DNA from: Oscillospiraceae bacterium
GTDB taxonomy: Bacteria > Bacillota > Clostridia > Oscillospirales > Acutalibacteraceae
NCBI GenBank assembly: GCA_015065965.1
Contig: SVPH01000007.1
Coordinates: 1-64,000 of the forward strand
Reading direction: 5' to 3'
Length of the DNA: 64,000 nucleotides
This document shows positions 1 to 6,823 of the stretch, in pieces. Below the pieces are notes generated by a model. That model did not search any database. It was not told the DNA's origin and saw only the letters and a program-made list of their open reading frames with translations. The number at the start of each line of letters is the position of its first letter. Within the stretch, counting starts at the first letter, position 1. The position numbers and the translations under genes were made by a program.

Positions 1-194
1 CAGGCGAAATCGGAACATACTTCTGCGATGAAATGGATTGCAAAGTCGGTCTGTATGAAGAAATGGGAGAATATGAAAAGGCTTATAATGAATGCATGAA
101 AATGGCAGATATCTACCGCAGCAGAGGCTACGATGTTGAGGCTGATATAGCAGAAAAACGTGCTGAAGAAATTAAAAACAAAATTGAAAAATAA
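1..194 (+). CDS. C-terminus of an unidentified protein (partial, TPR-like)
   Basis: The open frame enters from the left edge and stops with TAA at 192-194. The visible ~63 residues are charged and helical (YEEMGEYEKAYNECMKMADIY), which resembles a tetratricopeptide helix pair, followed by a Lys/Glu-rich tail. No catalytic motif is visible. It is followed by a strong bidirectional hairpin shared with the convergent sigma-factor gene. It may be cargo of the mobile element, because the left half of the interrupted spoVT gene is not in the window and so the element should continue leftward. The function is not identifiable from this fragment. Confidence 0.6.
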   Translation, partial: GEIGTYFCDEMDCKVGLYEEMGEYEKAYNECMKMADIYRSRGYDVEADIAEKRAEEIKNKIEK

Positions 195-197
195 GCA

Positions 198-236
198 AAC
201 AAGCGGCGGAGAAATCCGTCGCTTGTTCTTTTCAGA
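198..236. terminator. Bidirectional intrinsic terminator
   Basis: AACAAGCGGCGG pairs with CCGTCGCTTGTT around a short AGAAAT loop and is followed by CTTTTC. It lies between two convergent stop codons, so it can serve both the partial gene and the leftward operon. Confidence 0.8.
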
Positions 237-957
237 AAATTATGAGCCATTCCTTTTCTTTTTCATCGGGCGGAACATAGTTATTGATATATTTCCACTG
301 TGATTCGAAATGAGTTCTGATAATTTTCAGAGCTTGTTTCTCAAGAGTTTTTGCGCGGGATTCGGATAAACTGAAATGGGTTGCAGTCTCTTTTCTTGAA
401 CGATAAATATTGTCTTCGATACCGAAACGGTAGGAAATATATTGCCACTGTCTTTCGCTCAGGAGAGCGGTTGCTTCGTTGACGATGCTGTATTTTTTCT
501 CTTTGAAAAACACGTTTTCAGGAGTGTTACAGTAGATATCTGCCTTGCGTTCAAAGAGAGTACGTTCGATATATTCGGCATTGGTTTCGCCGTCGTAATC
601 ATCTGTATCATCATCAAAACTTGTGAAGGTGACAGGGTATTCTTCATCGGTTTCTTTGTTTTTTATTGTTTTGTTACAGTCCGTTGTTTCGATGAAAAGA
701 TTGATATGTTTTACAATCCAATATGTGGCGTAGGTAAGAAATTTTGTTCCGCGTTCGGGGTCGAATCTCGGAATTGCTGTGAGCACTCCGACGACTCCTT
801 CCTGAAAAAGTTCTTCGGCTTCTATGCCGTAATCTTTATATGCTTCAGCCTGATCGTTTGCGATTTTCCAGATGTATTTTTCAACGTTTTTCAGCAAATC
901 GCATTTTGCGTTTTCATCACCGCTCTGTGCAAGAACACAAAGTTCTTCGTTGGTCAT
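232..957 (-). CDS. Sigma-70 family RNA polymerase sigma factor of the mobile element
   Basis: This 241-aa protein has a sigma-70 region 2 (about residues 45-90, with GVVGVLTAIPRFDPERG and TYATYWIVKHI) and a C-terminal region 4-like helix-turn-helix (about residues 165-220, LSERQWQYISYRFGI, then SRKETATHFSLSESRAKTLEKQA). Region 1.1 and a clear region 3 are absent, so it is an alternative rather than housekeeping sigma factor. Its ATG overlaps the stop of the upstream XRE gene (ATGA), indicating translational coupling. It is the last gene of the HIRAN-peptides-XRE-sigma operon. The likely role is transcription of element genes; the target promoters are unknown. Confidence 0.85.
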   Translation of the reverse strand: MTNEELCVLAQSGDENAKCDLLKNVEKYIWKIANDQAEAYKDYGIEAEELFQEGVVGVLTAIPRFDPERGTKFLTYATYWIVKHINLFIETTDCNKTIKNKETDEEYPVTFTSFDDDTDDYDGETNAEYIERTLFERKADIYCNTPENVFFKEKKYSIVNEATALLSERQWQYISYRFGIEDNIYRSRKETATHFSLSESRAKTLEKQALKIIRTHFESQWKYINNYVPPDEKEKEWLIIF

Positions 958-1760
958 CTGTGTTTACCTTTCTGCGGTTTTATGAAAATCGGTATCAAAG
1001 CGTTGCGAAGATTATCTTTCATTTCCTGAGTAATTCCGTCGAAGTTACTTATCTGGTCAACAACAGCATCTGCCATTTTTTCTGCTGTTATTCTTCTGTA
1101 TGACAGACTGCCGCCACCTTTGGCAAGGCTCTGCCTGATGCCTGCAAAAGTTTCTTGCGTAAGTTTTTTTGAATGTGAAAAATCGGTGTCGACGGTTTTC
1201 TTTATATCTTTTACGATGGACATAAATCCGTTTTCAATCATAGTCAGGTCAGCTTGATATGCCGGAGTTTTTGCATTGCGTATATCTTCCGACACCTGCT
1301 TTGAAATTTCATCATCACCGCATACATTTCTGCTGATCATTTCATAAAGCAGGTTCTGCGCTGCAAACCCTTCGGCAAAAGTACCTTTGAAAAAATGAGC
1401 GATTTTATTCAACAGCGTTCCGAAGTCCGGATGTTCAAGCAGCATATTCAGAATATCGGGGTCAATCTCTCCCGTATAAATTTTCTTTGCAGCTTCGGAA
1501 GTCAGACCGAGTTCACCTATACTGAAATTTTTCGGTTCTGGATCATCGGAAAGTCCGAGGATGAAATCTGTTGACACCCCGAAAAGTTTTGCGATACTCA
1601 GAATCACATCGCTGTCGATTTTTTGTGATTCTCCCTTTTCGATTCTGCTGATTGTTGAATTGCTGACGTTAACCTGCTTTGCAAGTTCTTCCTGACTCCA
1701 GCCTTTGTTCTTACGCAAATCGACAATTCTGTCTCCCGGTGTTCCGCGTAAATATGTCAT
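954..1760 (-). CDS. XRE-family helix-turn-helix regulator
   Basis: This 268-aa protein begins with a Cro/CI-type HTH (about residues 8-65: LRKNKGWSQEELAKQVNVSN, then STISRIEKGES and an IAKLFGVSTDFILGLSDDP end). The remaining ~200 residues are helical and match no domain I recognise; they may sense a signal or mediate dimerisation. AGGAGG precedes the ATG by 7 bases. The gene follows two tiny hydrophobic-peptide ORFs and overlaps the sigma-factor start by 4 bases. As a lysogeny-type regulator next to divergent promoters at about 2.35-2.65 kb, it probably controls both operons of the element; this is inference. Confidence 0.88.
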   Translation of the reverse strand: MTYLRGTPGDRIVDLRKNKGWSQEELAKQVNVSNSTISRIEKGESQKIDSDVILSIAKLFGVSTDFILGLSDDPEPKNFSIGELGLTSEAAKKIYTGEIDPDILNMLLEHPDFGTLLNKIAHFFKGTFAEGFAAQNLLYEMISRNVCGDDEISKQVSEDIRNAKTPAYQADLTMIENGFMSIVKDIKKTVDTDFSHSKKLTQETFAGIRQSLAKGGGSLSYRRITAEKMADAVVDQISNFDGITQEMKDNLRNALIPIFIKPQKGKHR

Positions 1761-1774
1761 TTATCAGTCCTCCT

Positions 1775-1840
1775 TTAATCTTTGGAAATTTCATTAATGA
1801 ACACTCCAACCGACAATGCAATCAAAGCAATTACCCACAT
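1775..1840 (-). CDS. Tiny single-pass membrane peptide (21 aa)
   Basis: This ORF is too short for the ORF track. The minus strand reads MWVIALIALSVGVFINEISK plus a final D, then TAA. It is preceded by GAGGTG at a spacing of 6 from the ATG. Residues 2-15 are strongly hydrophobic and the tail is charged, as in small single-span membrane peptides. It lies 13 bases after the stop of a second similar peptide and its stop is 14 bases before the XRE ATG. The pattern of RBS, ATG, hydrophobic core, charged tail and stop, twice in a row, argues for real genes. Function unknown. Confidence 0.6.
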   Translation of the reverse strand: MWVIALIALSVGVFINEISKD

Positions 1841-1852
1841 ATTCAACACCTC

Positions 1853-1921
1853 TTATAATCCTTTTGTCCACTCTTTATAAAACGCCGATAATCCCAACAA
1901 CAAGACAAATAACCATATCAT
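1853..1921 (-). CDS. Tiny single-pass membrane peptide (22 aa)
   Basis: This ORF is too short for the ORF track. The minus strand reads MIWLFVLLLGLSAFYKEWTK plus GL, then TAA. GAGGG lies 6 bases before the ATG. Residues 2-14 form a hydrophobic core followed by a Lys/Glu/Trp tail. It follows the HIRAN gene by 12 bases and precedes the sister peptide by 12 bases. The two peptides share layout and length but little identity. They could be membrane-active toxins, regulators of a membrane protein or signalling peptides; the sequence does not decide. Confidence 0.6.
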   Translation of the reverse strand: MIWLFVLLLGLSAFYKEWTKGL

Positions 1922-1933
1922 ATTTATTCCCTC

Positions 1934-2320
1934 TTAAAATCCGATTTTTGCTTTGGTTTTGGGTTTACTGTTACCCGATTCCTTTTCTTTGACGGGCGGA
2001 GCATCTTTGTCGCCTTCTACCTCATCGGGTGAAAGCACAAGTGCGATAACGCTTGAATGAGTGATAAACATTGTCTGAGCATAGGCATAATCATCAATTT
2101 TGTCGTAGAGTCTGCCTGCACTGACCGTACCTGCATAAACGGTGCTTGTGCTGTTGGCAACGTAGCCGATTGTGTCGATAGCGGGAAGCTCGGCGCGTAT
2201 TGCTTCTTCGTCATAATCGTTATCATCTTCTTTGACGATTCTGAAAATCTTACCGACTTTGAACGGCTTCATGCCGAAATAATTCTTGACTCCTGTTATC
2301 GTGATAAAAACATTTTCCAT
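1934..2320 (-). CDS. HIRAN-domain protein
   Basis: This 128-aa protein matches the small stand-alone HIRAN proteins of Firmicutes mobile elements: ITGVKNYFGMKPFKVGKIFRIVKEDDNDYDEEAIRAELP, then DTIGYVANS and a SAGRLYDK segment. HIRAN is an OB-like fold that binds damaged or 3-prime-ended DNA in larger helicase proteins. Here only the domain (about residues 1-95) and a Lys/Pro-rich tail are present. It is the first gene of the leftward operon, with GGAAAAAAG upstream of its ATG. A role in recognising DNA ends during transfer or repair is plausible but not shown. Confidence 0.75.
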   Translation of the reverse strand: MENVFITITGVKNYFGMKPFKVGKIFRIVKEDDNDYDEEAIRAELPAIDTIGYVANSTSTVYAGTVSAGRLYDKIDDYAYAQTMFITHSSVIALVLSPDEVEGDKDAPPVKEKESGNSKPKTKAKIGF

Positions 2321-2559
2321 AACTTTTTTCCTTTCTTTTCTTTAAAAATCCGAACTTCACTTTGGCAATTAACGTATCTTACACCTATATAATATAATTT
2401 TTAATGTCCCAAAAAACGGACTCTGAAACAGTAAAAATCACTTAAAATTTGCAGATTTGCAAGTTTTCAGCCCGAATCGAATGGCAAAATTGCAGAAACA
2501 GCGGATTTCAGAGGTATACACTTTTTCACCGTATAATGATATTGAAGGGCGGTGATGCA

Positions 2560-2574
2560 ATGAAAAAACCATAG
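2560..2574 (+). other. Possible leader mini-ORF (MKKP)
   Basis: ATG AAA AAA CCA TAG follows GGGCGGTGATGCA, about 20 bases after the TATAAT, and precedes an intrinsic-terminator-like hairpin. It could be an attenuation leader peptide or chance. Confidence 0.3.
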
Positions 2575-2594
2575 AAAACTTAATATTGCTTTAT

Positions 2595-2632
2595 CGGACT
2601 GTGAGCTTTGTTTACGGTCCGTTTCTATTTTT
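2595..2632 (+). terminator. Attenuator-like hairpin before the CHC2 gene
   Basis: CGGACTGT pairs with ACGGTCCG (8 bp with one G-U) over an 11-base loop, followed by TTTCTATTTTT. It lies between the presumed promoter and the first gene of the rightward operon, so it would act as conditional termination rather than an operon end. Confidence 0.5.
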
Positions 2633-2652
2633 AAAAACGAAAGGAGTTATTT

Positions 2653-3225
2653 ATGTCAATTTATGAAGCAGTCAGATCAAAAGTAAATCTGCGCATGGCG
2701 GCAGAAAAATACGGAATGAATATCGGTAAAAACTCGATGGTACGCTGTCCGTTTCACGATGACCGTACACCGAGCATGAAACTCAACAACAAATACTATT
2801 ACTGCTTCGGTTGCGGCGCAAAGGGTGACGTTATCAGTCTTGTCGCAGAGCATCTCGGCTTGTCTGCCGCCGATGCGGCGCAGAGAATTGCTGATGATTT
2901 TGTAATTGAAAAAGAAAACAAATCCGTTATTGCAAAGTTGAATTTTCACAAAGAAAAACAGAAACGGCGTGACAGATGTGTGCGTGTTCTCTGTGATTAC
3001 AACCGCATTTTGCGGAAATGGATGACTGACTATGCACCGAAAACGGCAGATGAAAAACTGCATCCGAGATTTGCCGAAGCTTGCCGTATGCTCGAAGTTA
3101 CCGAATACATGGCGGAGCTTCTCAACACAGGCACAAAAGAAGAACAGAACGAGGTTGTTGACGACCTTTTCCGCAACAACTGTATTGAACATCTTGAAAA
3201 ATATATCAAAGAAAACAAGGAGTGA
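2653..3225 (+). CDS. CHC2 zinc-finger protein (DnaG-primase N-terminal domain only)
   Basis: The N-terminal ~85 residues form a primase-type CHC2 zinc ribbon: VRCPFHDDRTPSMKL supplies the first Cys and His, and YYYCFGCGAKGDVISLV supplies the last two Cys. The remaining ~100 residues are helical and lack the TOPRIM catalytic domain, so the 190-aa protein cannot be a full primase. Such short CHC2 proteins are common next to Mob genes in Firmicutes elements. GAAAGGAG precedes the ATG. The stop overlaps the GTG of the next gene (GTGA). A role in DNA binding during element replication or transfer is likely but inferred. Confidence 0.8.
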   Translation: MSIYEAVRSKVNLRMAAEKYGMNIGKNSMVRCPFHDDRTPSMKLNNKYYYCFGCGAKGDVISLVAEHLGLSAADAAQRIADDFVIEKENKSVIAKLNFHKEKQKRRDRCVRVLCDYNRILRKWMTDYAPKTADEKLHPRFAEACRMLEVTEYMAELLNTGTKEEQNEVVDDLFRNNCIEHLEKYIKENKE

Positions 3226-4214
3226 TTTTTATAGGCAAAGAAACGAAAAGTCAGCACGCAATAATGAGATTTGCAAAATACAAGGGTCCCGAAATCAGCA
3301 GAATTGAGGCTCATAATGAACGCACGAAAGAGGTTTACTCAAGCAATCCCGACGTTGATACCGAGAGAAGCAAATACAACATTCATCTTGTTAAACCGAA
3401 TTCAAAATACCGTGCAGAAGCAGAAAGACAGATTGCAGCCGCAGGCTGCAGAACAAGAACAGACAGCGTCAGAATTGTTGAAACGCTGATAACAGCAAGT
3501 CCCGAATTCTTCAAGGGAAAGAAAAAAGCACAGGTCAGAGAATATTTTGAACATTCACTGAAATTCATTCTGAAACATGTTCCAAAGGAAAGAATCATAT
3601 CTGCGGTAATTCACGTTGATGAAAAAACACCGCATATGCATCTGTCGTTTGTACCGATAACAGAAGACGGCAGACTGAGTGCAAAAGACATAGTAGGTAA
3701 CAGAAAAAAGCTGACTTGGTGGCAGGATGAATTCTGGAAACACATGGTGAAGAAATATCCCGATATGGAACGCGGCGAAAGTGCAAGCGTGACGGGAAGA
3801 ACACATATTCCTCCCTCGCTTTTCAAAGAAGCTGTGCATCTTAACCGCATGAAGGAACAGATTATGACCCTGATGGCGGATACAAACATAATCAATAAAA
3901 AGACAAAAACCGAGGAGCTTGAAGCTCTTCTTGAAAGATATATTCCCGGAGTTGAAGCTTTGAGAACAAAGCTGAAAAGATACGATAAGGCATATAAGGA
4001 GCTGACCGAAGAAGTCAGTGAACTCGAAAAGAAGCTTGACTCTGCATCAAAAGACAGCGTGCAGAGAAAGCTTGAAATTAATCAGAAACTCAGCGAACTT
4101 GAAGAACTGAGGAAAACAGTTGATGCTATTCCGCCCGAGTTTATAAAAACCGTAAGGAATAACGCGGCGAATAAAGAAGCCGCCACAAGTAAAAATAAGG
4201 AGAAAGGAGTGTGA
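3222..4214 (+). CDS. mobV: MobV/Pre-type relaxase (plasmid recombination/mobilization protein)
   Basis: This relaxase nicks the origin of transfer so that the element can be mobilised by a helper conjugation system. Residues ~10-215 show the Pre/Mob fold: SQHAIMRFAKYKG at the N-terminus, then the metal-binding HVDEKTPHMHLSFVP motif near residue 130. Residues ~240-320 are heptad-rich coiled coil (LTEEVSELEKKLDSASKD). The track start is GTG at 3222, overlapping the previous stop. AAGGAG lies directly against it, so initiation may be downstream; the in-frame ATA at 3231 is best spaced but non-canonical, and ATG 3264 would remove the conserved SQHAI residues. No coupling-protein or T4SS genes are visible, fitting a mobilizable rather than self-conjugative element. 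Confidence 0.88.
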   Translation: MIFIGKETKSQHAIMRFAKYKGPEISRIEAHNERTKEVYSSNPDVDTERSKYNIHLVKPNSKYRAEAERQIAAAGCRTRTDSVRIVETLITASPEFFKGKKKAQVREYFEHSLKFILKHVPKERIISAVIHVDEKTPHMHLSFVPITEDGRLSAKDIVGNRKKLTWWQDEFWKHMVKKYPDMERGESASVTGRTHIPPSLFKEAVHLNRMKEQIMTLMADTNIINKKTKTEELEALLERYIPGVEALRTKLKRYDKAYKELTEEVSELEKKLDSASKDSVQRKLEINQKLSELEELRKTVDAIPPEFIKTVRNNAANKEAATSKNKEKGV

Positions 4215-4220
4215 TTCTAT

Positions 4221-4469
4221 TTGGAAATTAACGTTAGAGATGACAAGAAAATTGTCGATATATGGCTTACAAATGCCGAAAAAAATGACCCAGTTCTTCG
4301 AGAGGGTCTGAACGACATTTATAAGAAATATAAAGAAATGAAATATCTTGTTGCCGTGTTTGAATCCGGAGAAAAGGATTTGTATCAGGGCACGCTTGAT
4401 TTGCTTGCATATAACAAACGCCGCATTCCCGAGCTTGAAGTTAAGAAAGAAAAGCAGGCGGCTTTATGA
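4221..4469 (+). CDS. Small hypothetical protein of the mobile element
   Basis: This 82-aa charged helical protein starts at TTG 4221 with AAAGGAG about 13 bases upstream, and lies 6 bases after the relaxase stop. It contains KYKEMKYLVAVFESGEKDLY and a basic C-terminus. No known domain is recognised. Position directly behind the relaxase suggests an accessory transfer or regulatory role; this is inference. Confidence 0.6.
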   Translation: MEINVRDDKKIVDIWLTNAEKNDPVLREGLNDIYKKYKEMKYLVAVFESGEKDLYQGTLDLLAYNKRRIPELEVKKEKQAAL

Positions 4470-4577
4470 TAAATTTAATTTTTCACTTGAAATTTGATGA
4501 AATATGTTGTACAATGTTGTCTGTAATAACACAAAACACAATCAGATAACTTTGATAACAGAAAAGAGGTGTAAAAA

Positions 4578-6743
4578 ATGACAGAAAAATTCAATATTGC
4601 GGGCTATGTCCGCATTTCGGTCGATGATGAACTTGACCGAGACAATGTTTCAATTGAAAACCAGAAGGCAATTATTGCCGATTATGTAAAAATCAATTTC
4701 CCCGGTAGCGATCTCACCTTTTTTGAAGAACGTGACCGCTCAGGTTACACTTTTGAACAGCGTGAAAGCTATCAGGAAATGCGGAAGGGTCTTTTATCCC
4801 ATAAATACGATATTCTTATCGTAAAAGACTTTTCAAGATTCTCGCGCCGTACCAGTCAGGGTCTTATGGAATTGGAAAATTTCCGTGACGAAGGTGTGCG
4901 TATTATTTCTATTGGCGACACCGTTGACTTTCCCAATAACAACGACTGGTTCAAAATTTCAATTCATTTTATTATGAACGAAATGCCCGTTACGGAAACT
5001 TCAAGAAAAGTCAAGAACGTTATAGAACGTCGCCAGAATGACGGTGAATGGATTTGTGCCGCGCCTTACGGCTATATCATCAATACCCATAAGAAATTTG
5101 AGATTGTTCCTACAGAAGCAGAGATCGTCAGAAAAATCTTTGACCTTTATATTAATGAAGGTATGGGTTATAACAGCATCGCAAATTATCTGACCGACAG
5201 CGGTGTTCCGACGCCGAGAATGTCAGAGCAGATGCGAAAGGAAGCCGAAGGTAAAGAGTATAAGCGGCAGGTCAAGGCTGTCTGGGCAATCGAAACGATT
5301 CACGGTATACTTCAGAACGATTTCTATATCGGCACTCTGAGACAAAGCAAATATACACGGGTAAAAATCAACGGCAAAAGCAAAAAACTTGATGACGGAA
5401 ACCATATTATCCATGAAGATCATCATCAGGCAATTATTGATTACCGTACTTTCGCTCTTGCCCGTGCGGCTATGGAAAGCCGTTCACGCAACAACTACCG
5501 CGGCGTAAAAATCAACGATAATATTTATTCAGGTCTCCTTAAATGCGGTGACTGCGGAAGTCCTATGTTTGCTACGGGCGGACAGTCAAGAAAATCTGCC
5601 TATACCTGTGGAACCTATCACAGAAGAGGACTCAAAGGTTGCACAAGTCATCATATCCGTGTGGACAAGCTTGATGAAGTCGTAAAGCTTTACGTTGAAA
5701 AAATCATGCAGAATTCTGCAGCTATGATTGATCAGCTCAATGCTGACCTTGAATGCGAAAATGAGAATATTGAAGAAACCGAGCAGACGGCAGAAAATAT
5801 CGCCAAGGTTCTTGTTGATCTGAACGAAGAACTTAAGGTAACAAAACGTATGCGCATCCGCGAAATCATGAAAAATCCTGACCGCGAGGCGGATATTGAA
5901 GATATGTACGACGAGCTTGAATCTGATTTGCAAAGAAAGATTGACGGTCTGAATCATCAGCTTGATATGCTCTCGGACAAACGCAACACAATTATAAGAG
6001 TTAACCGTGTTGCAAAAACTGCAATCGATATTTTCTCTGATATTCTCACAAAAGAAAAGCTCGAGCGTAATGATCTCGAGCTGATAATCGAAGCAATTTA
6101 TGTTTTTGAGGATCATATTGAAATAAAGCTTCAGCGCGATATTGATATGATTCTCAGATGCGGAACACTTCCCGAACCCTTGGAGGAAGCCGCAAATTTT
6201 AATTCAGGCACTGTAGATATCTTATCTGCTGAATTAGTCCAAGTGAGCAGAAATCACTCGGACAAGGTTTACAGTGTCAATGTTATCAGTAACGGCGACC
6301 CGTTGGAGATTTACACGGATGCGGACGGTGAGGTAATTTTTAAAAAATATTCGCCTATCGGAGAACTATCTTCGATTACGGGGCAGTATGCCGATGTGCT
6401 TGCGAGGGGTACGGGCCTTGCGGTTGTTGTTACCGACAGGGACAGTGTTATCGCATGCGCAGGCATATCAAAGAAAGAGATGCTTGACCGCAGAGTAAGC
6501 CGCAGCCTTGAGGGGCTTATGGAGCGCAGAGAAAACTATGTGTGCTGCGTGGACAGTGAGCGAATGAAGCCCATTGAAGGTGTTGACAAAGAGGCAGCGG
6601 TAGCGTTCCCGATTGTAGGCGGCGGAGATGTTTCGGGCGCAATTGTGATGCTGCTCAACGAAAACGGCTCATGCCCTACGCAGACGGAAACAAAACTTGC
6701 TCAGATTGCGGCAAACTTCCTCGGAAAACAGATGGAAGAATAA
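4578..6743 (+). CDS. Large serine recombinase fused in frame to the C-terminal part of SpoVT
   Basis: Residues ~7-150 are the resolvase catalytic domain with Ser14 in YVRIS and the VKDFSRFSRRTSQGL arginine segment. Residues ~160-285 are the recombinase domain, a zinc ribbon (CGDCG ... YTCGTYHRRGLKGC) spans ~323-358, and a coiled coil spans ~385-475. From residue 573 the protein is SpoVT: GDPLEIYTDADGEVIFKKYS, then a GAF-like sensor domain ending FLGKQMEE. SpoVT normally has ~178 residues; here its first ~30, the N-terminal part of the AbrB domain, are missing. The element has therefore integrated inside spoVT and the reading frame continues across the attachment site. Whether the hybrid protein remains an active recombinase is not known. 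Confidence 0.88.
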   Translation: MTEKFNIAGYVRISVDDELDRDNVSIENQKAIIADYVKINFPGSDLTFFEERDRSGYTFEQRESYQEMRKGLLSHKYDILIVKDFSRFSRRTSQGLMELENFRDEGVRIISIGDTVDFPNNNDWFKISIHFIMNEMPVTETSRKVKNVIERRQNDGEWICAAPYGYIINTHKKFEIVPTEAEIVRKIFDLYINEGMGYNSIANYLTDSGVPTPRMSEQMRKEAEGKEYKRQVKAVWAIETIHGILQNDFYIGTLRQSKYTRVKINGKSKKLDDGNHIIHEDHHQAIIDYRTFALARAAMESRSRNNYRGVKINDNIYSGLLKCGDCGSPMFATGGQSRKSAYTCGTYHRRGLKGCTSHHIRVDKLDEVVKLYVEKIMQNSAAMIDQLNADLECENENIEETEQTAENIAKVLVDLNEELKVTKRMRIREIMKNPDREADIEDMYDELESDLQRKIDGLNHQLDMLSDKRNTIIRVNRVAKTAIDIFSDILTKEKLERNDLELIIEAIYVFEDHIEIKLQRDIDMILRCGTLPEPLEEAANFNSGTVDILSAELVQVSRNHSDKVYSVNVISNGDPLEIYTDADGEVIFKKYSPIGELSSITGQYADVLARGTGLAVVVTDRDSVIACAGISKKEMLDRRVSRSLEGLMERRENYVCCVDSERMKPIEGVDKEAAVAFPIVGGGDVSGAIVMLLNENGSCPTQTETKLAQIAANFLGKQMEE
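6285..6310 (+). other. Inferred right attachment junction of the element within spoVT
   Basis: The translated frame changes from recombinase-type sequence (VYSVNVISN) to SpoVT sequence (GDPLEIYTD) at 6294. Large serine recombinases cross over within a short core, so the core is expected in or next to GGCGACCC. The exact crossover cannot be fixed without the left junction. Confidence 0.6.
6294..6743 (+). pseudogene. spoVT: spoVT 3-prime fragment (AbrB C-terminal half plus GAF-like domain)
   Basis: These ~149 codons match SpoVT from about residue 31 onward, including FKKYSPIGELSSITGQYADV, TDRDSVIACAGISKKE and the terminal helix IAANFLGKQMEE. SpoVT is a forespore transcriptional regulator expressed under SigG; its AbrB N-terminus binds DNA and its GAF-like half tetramerises. 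Without the N-terminal strand-swapped AbrB residues, this piece cannot bind DNA normally. It may be restored by element excision. Confidence 0.85.
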
Positions 6744-6764
6744 AGAATTTAACTTTTTCACGCA

Positions 6765-6820
6765 AAAATCAATCCCTGTGACACTGTTGTGTATCATAGG
6801 GATTTTGCCATGTCTTTTTA
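6765..6820. terminator. Intrinsic terminator after spoVT
   Basis: AATCCCTGTGA pairs with TCATAGGGATT around a short apical stem (GACAC/GTGT), followed by TTGCC and CTTTTT. It lies between the convergent spoVT fragment and the LRR gene, so it may serve both. Confidence 0.65.
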
Positions 6821-6823
6821 AAT

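Larger units (their letters stand above)
2321..2652. promoter_or_regulatory. Divergent control region of the mobile element
   Basis: This 332-bp gene-free stretch separates the leftward and rightward operons. It holds a TATAAT at 2532-2537 for the rightward operon, and AT-rich sequence at 2385-2405 that could give a leftward promoter. The motif TTTGCA occurs at 2448-2453 and 2456-2461, with a related TTGCAG at 2490-2495, a candidate XRE operator. The origin of transfer for the nearby relaxase may also lie here, since MobV elements commonly carry it just upstream of mob; I see no decisive nick-site match. Confidence 0.5.

Noticed and set aside
442-1029. Plus-strand ORF of 195 aa opposite the sigma factor gene
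   Set aside because: Antisense shadow of a confident gene; Phe/Cys-rich product without any domain and without an RBS in context.
1-6743. Self-transmissible ICE or prophage
   Set aside because: Within the window there is a relaxase but no type IV secretion, coupling protein or phage structural genes. The left part is unseen, so this is provisional.
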